DNA of 64,000 bases from Ahniella affigens (GTDB lineage Bacteria; Pseudomonadota; Gammaproteobacteria; Xanthomonadales; Ahniellaceae), in assembly GCF_003015185.1 (NCBI RefSeq), contig NZ_CP027860.1, forward strand, positions 1,364,001 to 1,428,000, read 5' to 3'. A program made the translations under genes and the position numbers. Below the pieces are notes generated by a model. The model saw only the letters and a program-made list of their open reading frames with translations. It ran no database searches and was not told the origin of the DNA. Shown in pieces: positions 1-9,955 of the stretch (its first letter is position 1; each line of letters begins with the position of its first letter).

Positions 1-1
1 T

Positions 2-1318
2 CCGCGCGATGTGGACGGGACGTTTCAGCGGCTGCGGCGCTGGGCGGTGTTTGTGTTGCTCGGTCTCTACTACGGCGTGGCTTGGTTCAACTGGGACGGT
101 CGGCAGGCCGTGTTGTGGGATCTGCCGGCGCGCAAGTTCTATGTGTTTGGTCTGAGCTTCTGGCCGCAGGACTTCATCTTCCTGGCCCTGCTGTTGATCA
201 TTGCCGGGCTGTCGCTGTTCTTCTTCACCGCACTCGCCGGGCGGCTTTGGTGCGGCTATGCGTGTCCACAGACGGTCTGGACGGAGACGTTCCTGTGGAT
301 CGAGCACTGGCTTGAGGGCGACCGTCCGCAGCGGATGAAGCTGGATGCTGGTCCTTGGAATGCCAACAAGATCAAGCGCAAGGGCGGCAAACACTTGCTC
401 TGGATCGTCTTCGCGCTGTGGACTGGTTTCACGTTCGTCGGCTACTTCACGCCTATTCGCGAGCTCGCGGGGCGGTTCTGGCCGTTTGAGTGGAGCAGTT
501 GGGAAACGTTCTGGGTGCTGTTCTATTCGTTTGCGACTTGGGGCAATGCCGGCTTCATGCGCGAGCAAGTCTGCAAATACATGTGTCCGTATGCCCGATT
601 CCAGAGCGCGATGTTCGATCGCGATACCCTGATCATCGCCTATGACGAAAAGCGGGGCGAAGACCGTGGGGCGAGAAAGCGTGGAACGGACTACAAGGCC
701 AAGGGTCTGGGCGACTGCATCGATTGCACGATCTGCGTGCAGGTGTGTCCGACCGGCATTGATATCCGTGACGGACTCCAATACGAATGCATCGCCTGTG
801 GCTCCTGCATCGACGCGTGCGATGAAGTGATGGATCGCATGGGGTATCCGCGCGGTTTGGTGCGCTATACCACGCAGCACCAACTTGAGGACAAGCAGAC
901 CCACGTGTTCCGTTGGCGGATTGTCGTATACGCGATCTTGTTGTTGGCCATTACGGTTGGGCTCGGGCTGAGCATTGCCTGGCGCAAGCCGGTCATCATG
1001 GATGTGATCCGCGACCGCAATGCGCTCTACCGCGAGACCTACGAACACCAAATTCAGAACGGCTACATGCTGCGGATCATCAACAAGACCGAATCCGCGC
1101 AGCGCTTCGAGCTGGAACTGGTCGGCCCGCCGAGTTTGACCTTCGCGCGCCATCCCGGCGTGATCGAATTGCCGCCCGAGGAAGTTCGGACGGTGGGCGT
1201 GATGCTGTCGGCACCGGCATCAGATGTGAAAGGCAAGGTCGACATCGAATTTGTGCTGAAATCCGAAGGCAGCGATTTCAGTCTGACCGAGTCGTCGCGA
1301 TTCTTTGCTCCGGAGTAA
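2..1318 (+). CDS. ccoG: Cytochrome c oxidase accessory protein CcoG (5' truncated by window edge)
   Basis: Membrane-bound polyferredoxin of the CcoG/FixG/RdxA family, needed for maturation of cbb3-type cytochrome oxidase (known role: copper reduction and delivery). The reading frame is open to the window edge and the codons before the first GTG (position 11) read Pro-Arg-Asp-Val, as in the family N-terminus, so the true start lies upstream. Counting from GTG 11, an N-terminal set of membrane segments carries a CGYACP motif at about residues 81-86. Two 4Fe-4S clusters follow: CxxCxxCxxxCP with Cys at 236, 239, 242 and 246, and a second set at 260, 263, 266 and 270. A membrane helix near 300 and an immunoglobulin-like C-terminal domain complete the family architecture. 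It is first in the fixH-ccoI-ccoS run. Confidence 0.96.
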   Translation, partial: PRDVDGTFQRLRRWAVFVLLGLYYGVAWFNWDGRQAVLWDLPARKFYVFGLSFWPQDFIFLALLLIIAGLSLFFFTALAGRLWCGYACPQTVWTETFLWIEHWLEGDRPQRMKLDAGPWNANKIKRKGGKHLLWIVFALWTGFTFVGYFTPIRELAGRFWPFEWSSWETFWVLFYSFATWGNAGFMREQVCKYMCPYARFQSAMFDRDTLIIAYDEKRGEDRGARKRGTDYKAKGLGDCIDCTICVQVCPTGIDIRDGLQYECIACGSCIDACDEVMDRMGYPRGLVRYTTQHQLEDKQTHVFRWRIVVYAILLLAITVGLGLSIAWRKPVIMDVIRDRNALYRETYEHQIQNGYMLRIINKTESAQRFELELVGPPSLTFARHPGVIELPPEEVRTVGVMLSAPASDVKGKVDIEFVLKSEGSDFSLTESSRFFAPE

Positions 1319-1321
1319 CTC

Positions 1322-1804
1322 ATGCGTGCTTTTCGTGAACCAATGGTCTGGCTCGTCACCGTGATTCCGGTATTGACGATCGTCGGCGGTATTGTGACCA
1401 TGCGCTTGGCGTCGGCGAACGGCCCGCTGGCCAGTGCGCCGGAAACCGTGTCGCGCTCAGGGCAGATGCAGCTGAGTGATCTTGGGCCGGACGAGCGAGC
1501 CATGACCTTGAATCTGCACGCGGTACTAGAGCAGAAGTCCCCAGGTCGTTGGGTCTTTACCGATTGGCCCAACATCAATTCCCAGGCGGCGACGTTGATG
1601 ATCGTGCATCCCAACGAGCAGGAGCGCGACATGACCATATCGTTGGCCGATTCCGATCACGTCATTGACTTGGTTCCCGACGCGCTGCCTTGGGCGTTGT
1701 GCGAATTTCGGCTACAGGACGAACAAGCTGGCTGGCGGCTGGTTGGGACACTTGATCCGGCCACCCAACAAGTACACTTGCGGTCGAAACTGAGTCGGCT
1801 GTGA
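1322..1804 (+). CDS. fixH: FixH/CcoH-like cbb3 oxidase assembly protein
   Basis: A 160-residue protein with one N-terminal membrane helix (about residues 10-27, including VIPVLTIVGGIVTMRLA) followed by a periplasmic domain. Length, topology and position directly after ccoG and before ccoI match FixH/CcoH, which helps assemble cbb3 oxidase. The sequence itself is poorly conserved, so the call leans on synteny. It starts 3 bases after the ccoG stop, and its TGA overlaps the GTG of ccoI, which suggests translational coupling. Confidence 0.85.
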   Translation: MRAFREPMVWLVTVIPVLTIVGGIVTMRLASANGPLASAPETVSRSGQMQLSDLGPDERAMTLNLHAVLEQKSPGRWVFTDWPNINSQAATLMIVHPNEQERDMTISLADSDHVIDLVPDALPWALCEFRLQDEQAGWRLVGTLDPATQQVHLRSKLSRL

Positions 1805-4164
1805 ATACTTTGAATCCGGCGCTGGCAGGGACCAACGCAGGGTGTTTTCATTGTGGCGAGCCGCTGACGGGGCCCGCCTTGCTGGCCAAGGGGCAGCGCT
1901 ATTGCTGTACCGGTTGTCTTGCTGCTGCCGAGTTCATTCACCAACAAGGGCTGGGCGACTATTACCGGCTCCGCACCGAGCGTGGCTCAAGGCCGGAGCA
2001 TAGTGACCTGAGCGTGTTCGATCGGCCCGAAGTGCAGGCGCGCTACGCCGAGAAACTTGGCGAGCAGTGCGCGATCGAATTGGCCGTGGAGGGCATGCAT
2101 TGCGCGGCGTGCGCCTGGTTGATTGGCGAAACGCTCAGGCGCTTGCCGGGTGTAACGGACGCCAGCGCGAGCGTTGTGAGCGCGCGCCTCCGCCTGGTGT
2201 GGACACCTGGCGCCGTGCAGCTCTCGGATGCGCTGCAACGAGTCGAGACGTTGGGTTACGGACTCAGCCTCGCTGGCACCAATGCGCAGCAAGAGCAACG
2301 CCGCAAGGCGCGCCGGACCTTGATGCTGCGGCTCGGCATCGCGGCCCTGGCGACCATGCAGGCGATGATGTTCTCCGAGGCGTTGTATCTGGACAAAGCG
2401 GGCGAAATGAGCGTCGCCACGCGCGACTTTTTTCGTTGGCTGACGTTTCTGATGAGCACGCCGGTGCTCAGTTATTCTGCGTGGCCGTTCTGGCGCGGCG
2501 CGCTGAACGAGTGGCGGTTGCGACGGTTTGGCATGGACACGTTGGCGGCCGTGTCGATTGCGCTCGCCTATGGCGCCAGTTTGGTCGAGACGATCCGTGG
2601 CGGGCCGTTCGTATGGTTTGATGCGGCGGTCATGTTTGTGTTTTTCCTGTTGCTGGCGCGCAGTCTGGAGGGCATGTTGCGCTCGCGCGGGCAGGCCCAG
2701 CTCGATCGCATGGCAGCCGCCCGACCAGCATTGGCCATGCGGCGCGTGGATGACCGCGTGCAAACCGTGCCGGCCGAAGAAATTGCCGTTGGTGACGTGG
2801 TGCTGGTTGCGGCGGGTGCGACGGTGCCTGCCGATGGCAAGCTTTGCTCACACGCGGCGCAGTTCGATGAGTCGTTGCTGCATGGTGAATCACGTCCGCA
2901 GGCGCGTTTGCAAGGCGATCGCGTGTTGGCCGGGTCAATCTGTCTGAACGCACAAATCGAAATTCAAGTGACTGCGGTGGGCGCCGAAACGCGGCTGTCA
3001 GAAATCGAACGCGCGATGCTCCGCGCTGCTGAGACCCGGCCGGCGATGGCACGTTGGCTCGATCGTCTGGTGCAGCGATTCGTGTTGATTGTCTTCGGGC
3101 TCGCCATTGTGACTGCGATCGGTTGGAGTGTCGTCGATCCGAGTCTGTCGTTGCCCTATGCCCTGGCCGTTCTGATGGTGTCTTGTCCGTGCGCACTGGC
3201 GCTGGCGATTCCCACCGCGATTCTGGCGGCACAATCGAAGTTGGTGCGTGCTGGCGTGCTGTGCCTGGATACCGACGCGCTGTTGAAGCTCCGACAGCTC
3301 GACCGGGTTGTGTTCGACAAGACCGGGACGCTGACGGAAGGCCATCCGCGCATCGCTGCAGTCGACGTGTTCGGAGCCGTTGATACCGCCGTCTGCCTTG
3401 CGCTGGCCCGTGCGCTCGAACAGCATGTGCACCATCCGATTGCCGAAGCGTTCGCCGGCGCGAGCCCATACGTCGCTGAACACGTGGTGGTCACTGCCGG
3501 CGCTGGCGTTTCCGGGCACATTGACGGGCAGTCGTATCGACTTGGTTCCGCCGATTTTTGCGACTATCCGGGTTCGGACCGAGCTGGTGTGTTCTTGCGC
3601 CACGACGCGGGCATTCTGGCGCGCTTTCGCTTGTCCGACGCGCTTCGACCCGAAGCGTCGGCAGTGGTCGCGAGTCTGCAGTCTGAAGGCCTCGCTGTGA
3701 CGTTGTTGAGCGGCGATCAGTCAGCGGCCGTGCAAACGGTTGCCGACCAGATTGGCGTCGCCGATGCCCGCAGCAGCTTGTCGCCGGAGGCCAAACTCGC
3801 GACTCTGCAACAGTATCGGCAGGCGGGGCAGGTGGTCGCAATGCTCGGTGATGGGATCAACGATGCACCGGTGCTGGCGGCAGCGGATGTCGGCTTTACC
3901 TTGGCCAAGGCGGCGCCTCTGGCGCAACATGCGTCGGCCCTGATTGCGCTCAATGGCAGTCTGGAAGGCTTCTTGGTCGCGCGTCGAATGAGTGCGGCGC
4001 TGCACGATGTCATTCGGCAGAATCTGGGTTGGGCGTTGGGCTACAACGTGCTCATGCTGCCGCTCGCCGCCTTTGGCGTGGTCGGACCCGGCTTGGCGGC
4101 GATTGGTATGAGTGTGTCATCCTTGTTCGTGACCTTGAACGCCATGCGGCTGTATCGGCAATGA
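1801..4164 (+). CDS. ccoI: CcoI/FixI copper-translocating P1B-type ATPase
   Basis: A 787-residue heavy-metal P-type ATPase that by family role supplies copper to the cbb3 oxidase CuB site. A cysteine-rich N-terminal region (CFHC near residue 15, YCCTGC near 35-40) precedes an HMA domain with CAAC at Cys101 and Cys104. The transmembrane CPC is at 462-464, the phosphorylated Asp506 sits in DKTGT, and the GDGIND hinge is at 683-688. The GTG start overlaps the fixH stop by 4 bases, and its own TGA overlaps the ATG of ccoS. The N-terminal Cys cluster plus the genetic setting favour CcoI over a CopA-type exporter. Confidence 0.96.
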   Translation: MNTLNPALAGTNAGCFHCGEPLTGPALLAKGQRYCCTGCLAAAEFIHQQGLGDYYRLRTERGSRPEHSDLSVFDRPEVQARYAEKLGEQCAIELAVEGMHCAACAWLIGETLRRLPGVTDASASVVSARLRLVWTPGAVQLSDALQRVETLGYGLSLAGTNAQQEQRRKARRTLMLRLGIAALATMQAMMFSEALYLDKAGEMSVATRDFFRWLTFLMSTPVLSYSAWPFWRGALNEWRLRRFGMDTLAAVSIALAYGASLVETIRGGPFVWFDAAVMFVFFLLLARSLEGMLRSRGQAQLDRMAAARPALAMRRVDDRVQTVPAEEIAVGDVVLVAAGATVPADGKLCSHAAQFDESLLHGESRPQARLQGDRVLAGSICLNAQIEIQVTAVGAETRLSEIERAMLRAAETRPAMARWLDRLVQRFVLIVFGLAIVTAIGWSVVDPSLSLPYALAVLMVSCPCALALAIPTAILAAQSKLVRAGVLCLDTDALLKLRQLDRVVFDKTGTLTEGHPRIAAVDVFGAVDTAVCLALARALEQHVHHPIAEAFAGASPYVAEHVVVTAGAGVSGHIDGQSYRLGSADFCDYPGSDRAGVFLRHDAGILARFRLSDALRPEASAVVASLQSEGLAVTLLSGDQSAAVQTVADQIGVADARSSLSPEAKLATLQQYRQAGQVVAMLGDGINDAPVLAAADVGFTLAKAAPLAQHASALIALNGSLEGFLVARRMSAALHDVIRQNLGWALGYNVLMLPLAAFGVVGPGLAAIGMSVSSLFVTLNAMRLYRQ

Positions 4165-4367
4165 CCATTCTGCTTGCGTTGATTCCAATCGCTATCGTGC
4201 TCGTCGCCATTGCGGCTTGGTTCTTCATTTGGGCCGTGCGGTCGGGTCAGTACGATGATCTGGATGCGCCGGCCATCGACATTCTCCGCGAAGACCGCCC
4301 GAATGCGGCGTTGGTAGAGGAGCGTCCGGCCGGGACGGGTTCTGATTCGGAGTCCGCTGGGTCGTGA
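4161..4367 (+). CDS. ccoS: CcoS, cbb3-type oxidase assembly protein
   Basis: A 68-residue protein with a single N-terminal membrane helix (residues about 3-25) followed by a short acidic cytoplasmic tail beginning SGQYDDLDAPA, which is the conserved CcoS/FixS signature. Family members are needed for heme and copper insertion into cbb3 oxidase. The ATG overlaps the ccoI stop (ATGA), and its TGA overlaps the GTG of the next gene, so five genes here form one tightly coupled unit. Confidence 0.92.
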   Translation: MTILLALIPIAIVLVAIAAWFFIWAVRSGQYDDLDAPAIDILREDRPNAALVEERPAGTGSDSESAGS

Positions 4368-5095
4368 ATTGGCCTGCGCTGAGTGCAGCCTGGCTGGCTG
4401 GCTTGTTTGGGAGCGTGCATTGCCTGGCGATGTGTGGCGGGATTGCGGTCGCGCTCGCTGCCGCACCCAATGCGAACAAGAGCGCATGGGCAGCTTGGTC
4501 GCAGGCGGCCCAGCTGAACGTATCGCGCGTGTTGGGGTATGCCATCGCCGGGGCATTGGTGGGGCTGATCGGCGGCTCATTCCTGCATGCATTCGAGGCG
4601 CAGACCTGGACGCGGTACGTGCGTTTGGCTGTGGGTGCAGTGATGATTCTGGTCGCGTTGCGTCTGTTGGATGCGGGCGGCCGATGGCGCTGGTTGAGCG
4701 CACCGGGGCAATGGGTGTGGCAGCTGCTGTCGCGCGTCCAGCGTGCGCTGCAATGGCTGCCGCTGCGCGTCCGGTTGAGCGTGTCGGGGCTGCTGTGGTC
4801 GTTTTTGCCTTGCGGGCTCAGCAGTACGCTGTTGCTAGCTGCGTGGTTCGAAGCCGATGTCTGGCGCGGTGCGCTGTTGATGTCGGTGTTTGGCTTGGGC
4901 ACGTTGCCGGCGATGGTATTGGTCAGCTTCAGCGGCCAGCGCAGCATGCAGTGGTTGCAACGGCCATCAGTCAGAACGCTCGCGGCACTTTGGATTGGTG
5001 CGGTCGGCGTGCTGAGTCTCACCGCACCGTGGATTGCGGGTCTGCACCCCGCTTTGCCGGGGGCATTGTCGGCAATGGGATGTGTCGTGCCCTGA
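4364..5095 (+). CDS. Sulfite exporter TauE/SafE family membrane protein (cbb3-operon type)
   Basis: A 243-residue polytopic membrane protein with about six hydrophobic segments. It has the N-terminal motif FGSVHCLAMCGG and an internal SFLPCGLS, both typical of the TauE/SafE-like (DsbD_2) family that commonly follows ccoS in proteobacteria. The conserved cysteines in the two motifs suggest copper or thiol handling during oxidase assembly (inference). The GTG start overlaps the ccoS stop by 4 bases. It converges with thrC, which ends 5 bases downstream on the other strand. Confidence 0.88.
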   Translation: MNWPALSAAWLAGLFGSVHCLAMCGGIAVALAAAPNANKSAWAAWSQAAQLNVSRVLGYAIAGALVGLIGGSFLHAFEAQTWTRYVRLAVGAVMILVALRLLDAGGRWRWLSAPGQWVWQLLSRVQRALQWLPLRVRLSVSGLLWSFLPCGLSSTLLLAAWFEADVWRGALLMSVFGLGTLPAMVLVSFSGQRSMQWLQRPSVRTLAALWIGAVGVLSLTAPWIAGLHPALPGALSAMGCVVP

Positions 5096-5100
5096 GTCGG

Positions 5101-6390
5101 CTACGGTCCGAGCGCGGCCTTGAGCGCGTCAAGCCCAACGCCGATTTGCGCCGCTTGCGCCGGCCGAGCCAGCCAAGGTTTCAGACATTCCGGAATCGGG
5201 ACGCTCAAGCCAAGCAAAGGTTCGACGACATCCGCGAACTTGGCAGGGTGCGCAGTGGCCACGACGGCATAGTGCGCGTGATCGCCCGCAGCGCGGCGCT
5301 GCGCCAGCATTTCGGCTGCTGTCGCCGTATGCGGGCAGATGATCTCGCCGTAGGTTTGGTAGAACGCTTGGATGCGCGCGCAGATTGCATCGTCTGGTAC
5401 CGACACGCTGTCGAGATCACGCAGGATGCTCGGATCGTGCTTTGCCAAGTAAATCAAGCGTTCGATGTTGCTGGGGGCGCCGACGTCCATCGCATTCGCA
5501 ATGGTCGCCTTCGTTGGTGCCGCCTGATAGTTGCCAGTATGAACGTAATTCGCAAGCACGGCATTGGCGTTCGTGCTGATTAACACCCGACCGATCGGCA
5601 GACCAATCTGGCGCGCAATCAGGCAGGCGAGGGCGTTGCCCAGGTTGCCGCTGGGAATCACGACATTCAGGGGCTCGCCATGAGCCCTGAAGTAGCGAAG
5701 TGCGGCCTCGGCGTAGTAGCTCATCTGCGGCAGTAAGCGACCGAGGCTGATCGAGTTTGCCGACGTCATATTCAGTGCCTGCACCAAGGTCTGATCGGCG
5801 AGCGCTGCCTTGGCCATGGCTTGGCAATCGTCAAAGCTGCCAGCAACCCGGAGGGTCTGAATGTTGTCGCCGAAGCAGCTGAGCAGATGCGCCTGTCGTG
5901 CTGATACGCGACCATCGGGGAACAGAATGATGACGCGGAACCCTGGCCGGCGATAGAACGCCGTTGCGACGGCCGAGCCGGTGTCGCCGGATGTGGCAAC
6001 CAGTATGGTCGTGTCGCGTGTGGCGCCACGATTCAAATGCGCGAGCATGGTCGCGAGAAAATTCGCACCCACGTCTTTGAACGCGCCACTTGGGCCATGA
6101 AACAGTTCGAGAATGCTCGTCTGACCATCACGTAGCGGCTTGAGCGGCGTCTGGACGGTGAATGCCTGATCGCAGAGCGCGCCGAAGTCGGCGGCGAAAA
6201 TTGAATCGGCGAAAAACGATTGCAGCAGACGTTCGGCAATGCGGGGGGTGGTATCAGCGCCCTCGAAATCGTCGGGCCGCAGTCGTGGCCATTGCATTGG
6301 CAGGAACAAGCCACCATCCGACGCGAGTCCAAGACTCAGGGCGCGTTCAATAGGGGTGCGGTCTTGCCCGCGCGTGCTTACGAATTCCAT
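5101..6390 (-). CDS. thrC: Threonine synthase
   Basis: PLP enzyme converting O-phosphohomoserine to threonine, 429 residues. The N-terminus MEFVSTRG followed by SLGLASDGGLFLP is the family start, so the ATG at 6390 was chosen over longer in-frame extensions. The PLP lysine lies in FHGPSGAFKDVG, and ATSGDTGSA and IPSGNLGNA are the phosphate- and cofactor-binding loops. Its start overlaps the end of thrB by 13 bases. It is the last gene of a thrA-thrB-thrC operon, as in enterobacteria. Confidence 0.96.
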   Translation of the reverse strand: MEFVSTRGQDRTPIERALSLGLASDGGLFLPMQWPRLRPDDFEGADTTPRIAERLLQSFFADSIFAADFGALCDQAFTVQTPLKPLRDGQTSILELFHGPSGAFKDVGANFLATMLAHLNRGATRDTTILVATSGDTGSAVATAFYRRPGFRVIILFPDGRVSARQAHLLSCFGDNIQTLRVAGSFDDCQAMAKAALADQTLVQALNMTSANSISLGRLLPQMSYYAEAALRYFRAHGEPLNVVIPSGNLGNALACLIARQIGLPIGRVLISTNANAVLANYVHTGNYQAAPTKATIANAMDVGAPSNIERLIYLAKHDPSILRDLDSVSVPDDAICARIQAFYQTYGEIICPHTATAAEMLAQRRAAGDHAHYAVVATAHPAKFADVVEPLLGLSVPIPECLKPWLARPAQAAQIGVGLDALKAALGP

Positions 6391-7313
6391 GTTGCCTCCA
6401 CCGTCGCCCCGGGCGCTTGAATGCGTGAAACGTGTGCCTGCGCGTTGAAGCCCGCGGCTTGAAACGCCGCAACGGCTTTCGGCGCGATAGCGGCGGCTAC
6501 TTCTTTGCTCGTAAACCAGCCAAAGACCGATGGGCCCGCGCCGGAAATACTGGCGCCCAACGCGCCCGCATCGAGCAGCACCTGCTTGACGGCAGCAAAG
6601 CCCGGGATCAACTCGGCACGTCTTGGTTCCACCAGCAAGTCCTTCAATCCTGCCTTCACCAAATCCGTTTCCTGGCGATACAGGCCGCTGAGGAACAGCG
6701 CGAGACACTCGCTCTGCCTGACGAACTCGCCGATGGTGTAGGGCGCCTTCAAGCGCTCGCGCGCGACTCGGGTTTCAACCACCAGATCCGGATGCACTAA
6801 CAGGCAGTGCCAATCGGCGGGCACCGGCAAGGGAATCAATCGATCGTGCGTGGCAAGCACCAAGCCACCAATCAAACTCGGTCCGACGTTGTCACCGTGA
6901 CGGCCACCGGATGCTGCCGATTCACCATCGAGGGCGTACGGGTACAGCTCAGCGATAGTCAGAGGCGTTGCGAGCAACGCGTTCGCGGCAACCAGACCCG
7001 CAACGGCTGATGCCGCCGAGCCGCCCATGCCTGAGCCCAGTGGAATGCCTTTCTCGATCTCAATGTCGACACCGAAATCGGCCCGCTGATCGGCGAGCAG
7101 TGCGGCAATCGCGCGTGCCGCGGTGTTGCGTTCGGAATCGCGTGGTAAATCCGTCACGGTGCCGCGAATATCGGTCACGCGAACGCCAGGAGTGCTGACT
7201 CGGGTCGCGATGACGCGATCGCCGACGCCTTCTAAGGCGTGGCCCAAAATGTCGAAGCCGACGCCGACGTTGCCGACACCTGCAGGTGCAAAAGCCTGTG
7301 CCCGGACGATCAT
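6378..7313 (-). CDS. thrB: Homoserine kinase
   Basis: A 311-residue GHMP-superfamily kinase that phosphorylates homoserine before ThrC acts. The N-terminal motif APAGVGNVGVGFD and the ATP-binding loop IPLGSGMGGSAAS (from about residue 91) are diagnostic, and a C-terminal GASISGAGPS motif completes the fold. It begins 2 bases after thrA ends and overlaps thrC, so the three genes are almost certainly co-transcribed and coupled. Confidence 0.96.
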   Translation of the reverse strand: MIVRAQAFAPAGVGNVGVGFDILGHALEGVGDRVIATRVSTPGVRVTDIRGTVTDLPRDSERNTAARAIAALLADQRADFGVDIEIEKGIPLGSGMGGSAASAVAGLVAANALLATPLTIAELYPYALDGESAASGGRHGDNVGPSLIGGLVLATHDRLIPLPVPADWHCLLVHPDLVVETRVARERLKAPYTIGEFVRQSECLALFLSGLYRQETDLVKAGLKDLLVEPRRAELIPGFAAVKQVLLDAGALGASISGAGPSVFGWFTSKEVAAAIAPKAVAAFQAAGFNAQAHVSRIQAPGATVEATWNS

Positions 7314-7315
7314 GC

Positions 7316-9808
7316 TCAGACCCGTGCGCCCAGGTACGACGCCACGCGCAGCAAATCTGCGAACACACCTGCGGCCGTTACTTCCGGACCCGCGCCCGGG
7401 CCTTGCACGACGAGTGGGTTCTTGCTGTAGCGACGCGTGCGGTATTGCACGACGTTGTCGGTCAGTTGCGCGTTGGCGAATGCATGGGTCCTCGGCAAGG
7501 CGGTCAAGCCGACACTGGCCTTGCCCGATTTGTCGAGCTTCGCGACAAAGCGCAGCACTTTGTCTTCAGCGCGCGCCGCAGCGAGGCGTGCGGTCATGTC
7601 GGCATCAAGTTCACTGACTTTGGCCATGAAGTCATCGGCCGACCCGGCAGCAAGTGGCTTTGGTACCAGCGAGCCCACGTCGACATCGCCGAGTTCCAGC
7701 TTAAGGCCGAGTTCACGCGCCAGAATGACGAGTTTGCGGGCCACGTCCTTGCCATCGAGATCGTCGCGCGGATCGGGTTCGGTGTAGCCCAGTGCGCGCG
7801 CTTCTTTGACCAGTTCCGAGAACGGCGCGGAGCCATCGAAACGGTTGAACAAGAAGGCGAGGGTGCCGGAGAACATGCCCTCGATGCTTTCAATGTCGTC
7901 ACCGGTGTCGAGCAGATCGCGCAGGGTCGACACGACGGGCAAGCCAGCGCCGACGGTCGCCTCATAGCGGAAACGGGCACCGGAGTTTTTCGCGCCCTGC
8001 ATGATCGCCTGATAGCGGCTCAGCGGCCCGCTGCCGGCGTTCTTATTCGGCGTGATCACATGAATGCCGGCGGCCAACCACTTCGAATAGTGCTCGGCGA
8101 CACTGTTCGACGCGGAGCAGTCAACGATGACAGCGTGCGGCAAATGGCTGGAATGCACATAGTCGGCAAAGGCATCGAGGTCGACCCCATCGCGCGGCGC
8201 TTCGGTATAGGCTTTTTGCCACGCGCTGAGATCGAGTCCGAGGTCGGACTTCAAGACCCGATTGCTGCCAGCGATCGCACGCACGCGGAGGTCAAGCCCC
8301 GTGCGTTGTTTGAGCGATTCCGAGGCCGCAGCAATTTGGTTGACGAGCGCTGCGCCAACATTGCCGGGGCCGACGATGCCCACCGAAATGGTCTGGGCCG
8401 ACAGGTAGAAGCCGGCGTGCACAGCCCGCAGCGCGCGATGCACGTCGGCCGTATCGATGGCCACCGAAATGTTTCGTTCCGAGGCGCCCTGTGCAATCGC
8501 ACGGACGTTGACGCGGCCGCTGCCCAGATGATCGAACATGCGTGCTGCTGTGCCAGGCAGGCCGGCCATGCCATCACCCACGACAGCGAGCACGCTGATG
8601 TCGCGCATCACGTTTACCGCCTGGATGGCGCCGCGATCGAGTTCGCGCAGAAATTCCTCGGCGATTGCACGCTGCGCCGTATCGGCGTCGGATTCGCGCA
8701 CCACGGCGCAGATCGAGTGCTCGGACGAGCCTTGCGAGATCATCACGACCGACACGCCCGCTTCGCGCAGTGCACCGAATACTCGCTCGGCCGTGCCCGG
8801 AACGCCGATCATGCCGGCGCCTTCGACGTTCAGAATGGCCATGCCGCTGGCTGCGGCAACGCCCTTGACAGGCGGATTCATACTGCGCCCGGCAGTAATG
8901 CGCGTGCCGGGATGGTTCGGTTCAAACGTGCTGCGGATGATGATCGGAATCTGCTGATCGATCGCGGGCGCCATCGTTTGTGGATGGATCACCTTGGCGC
9001 CGAAGTATGCGAGTTCGCAGGCTTCGTGGTAGCTCATTTCTGGAACCAGCACGGCCTCTGGCACCAGCCTTGGGTCGGCCGACAGCACGCCGATCACGTC
9101 GGTCCAGATGTGAATTTCCTGGGCCCGGGTCAACGCGCCGAAAATCGCGCCCGAGTAGTCCGAGCCATTGCGACCCAACGTCGTCGCACGCGCTTGCAAG
9201 TCGCGGGCAACAAAGCCCGTGACAATGATGCGGCGGGCGCTGGTGTCGGCGAGCCAGGCATCGAACCGTGCTTGCGACTTTGGCCACTCGACCATCACAC
9301 CCATTTCCTCGGCGCGAACCAAGAGCACATCGCGGGCGTCGAGTCGGGCGACCGATTCGTTCTGCGACTTCAAATATTCGGTGAGCAGAAACGACGACCA
9401 GACCTCGCCCAGGCCCTGAACCAAATCCATCGCTTCCTTGGCCGGCGTGCCGAGCAGGGCCGCGGCATGCAGGACATCATGCAGATCAGCGAATTCGGCA
9501 TACAAGAACTGACGCGCCGACTCAGCGCTTTGGCCAAGCAGCGTTTCGGCACAGACGAGATGCTTTTGCTTCAACCCTTCGAGCGCGCTGCGCCAAGCTT
9601 GATCGCGCTGTGCCGCGGCATTGACCAGTTGGATCAGCGCATCGGTGACGCCCTGCATGGCGGAGACCACGACAATCTGACGGGGGTCCGTTCGGGCGCA
9701 GAGAATTCGGGCCACGTCGCGAATGCGCTCGGCATTGGCAAGGCTGGAACCACCAAATTTGTGGGCGACGAACTGCGATCGTTGAACGGGCGATAGGGCT
9801 TCCGACAC
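7316..9808 (-). CDS. thrA: Bifunctional aspartokinase I / homoserine dehydrogenase I
   Basis: An 830-residue fusion enzyme catalysing the first and third steps from aspartate to threonine; the E. coli ThrA is 820 residues. The aspartokinase domain opens with KFGGSSLANAERI (from about residue 18). Tandem ACT domains occupy about 315-460 (for example VEGAGMIGVPGTAERVF), the usual site of threonine feedback control. The homoserine dehydrogenase Rossmann motif GIVGPGNVGAA lies near 480 and the catalytic region follows from about 600. The start is GTG at 9808 with an AGGA-type ribosome site 5-9 bases upstream. No Thr/Ile-rich leader peptide or attenuator was found upstream; a family A repeat lies there instead. 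Confidence 0.96.
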   Translation of the reverse strand: MSEALSPVQRSQFVAHKFGGSSLANAERIRDVARILCARTDPRQIVVVSAMQGVTDALIQLVNAAAQRDQAWRSALEGLKQKHLVCAETLLGQSAESARQFLYAEFADLHDVLHAAALLGTPAKEAMDLVQGLGEVWSSFLLTEYLKSQNESVARLDARDVLLVRAEEMGVMVEWPKSQARFDAWLADTSARRIIVTGFVARDLQARATTLGRNGSDYSGAIFGALTRAQEIHIWTDVIGVLSADPRLVPEAVLVPEMSYHEACELAYFGAKVIHPQTMAPAIDQQIPIIIRSTFEPNHPGTRITAGRSMNPPVKGVAAASGMAILNVEGAGMIGVPGTAERVFGALREAGVSVVMISQGSSEHSICAVVRESDADTAQRAIAEEFLRELDRGAIQAVNVMRDISVLAVVGDGMAGLPGTAARMFDHLGSGRVNVRAIAQGASERNISVAIDTADVHRALRAVHAGFYLSAQTISVGIVGPGNVGAALVNQIAAASESLKQRTGLDLRVRAIAGSNRVLKSDLGLDLSAWQKAYTEAPRDGVDLDAFADYVHSSHLPHAVIVDCSASNSVAEHYSKWLAAGIHVITPNKNAGSGPLSRYQAIMQGAKNSGARFRYEATVGAGLPVVSTLRDLLDTGDDIESIEGMFSGTLAFLFNRFDGSAPFSELVKEARALGYTEPDPRDDLDGKDVARKLVILARELGLKLELGDVDVGSLVPKPLAAGSADDFMAKVSELDADMTARLAAARAEDKVLRFVAKLDKSGKASVGLTALPRTHAFANAQLTDNVVQYRTRRYSKNPLVVQGPGAGPEVTAAGVFADLLRVASYLGARV

Positions 9809-9955
9809 GGCTGATCCTGCTTGGAATGAGTATTCGAACCCCTGAATCTATCGAATCAGCGGCGCTAATGCACCGGGCGCAATATGATGATTCGGGCGAG
9901 GGGTTGGAGAGAACGGTAAGGTCGAGCCGCCGCTCGCAAACATTCAGTCACGCGG

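Noticed and set aside
7286..9796. 836-codon open frame antisense to thrA
   Set aside because: It mirrors the codon pattern of thrA on the other strand in GC-rich DNA, and has no domain, ribosome site or neighbour support.
9809..9955. thr operon leader peptide or attenuator
   Set aside because: No short Thr/Ile-rich frame or paired terminator/antiterminator hairpins were seen before thrA.
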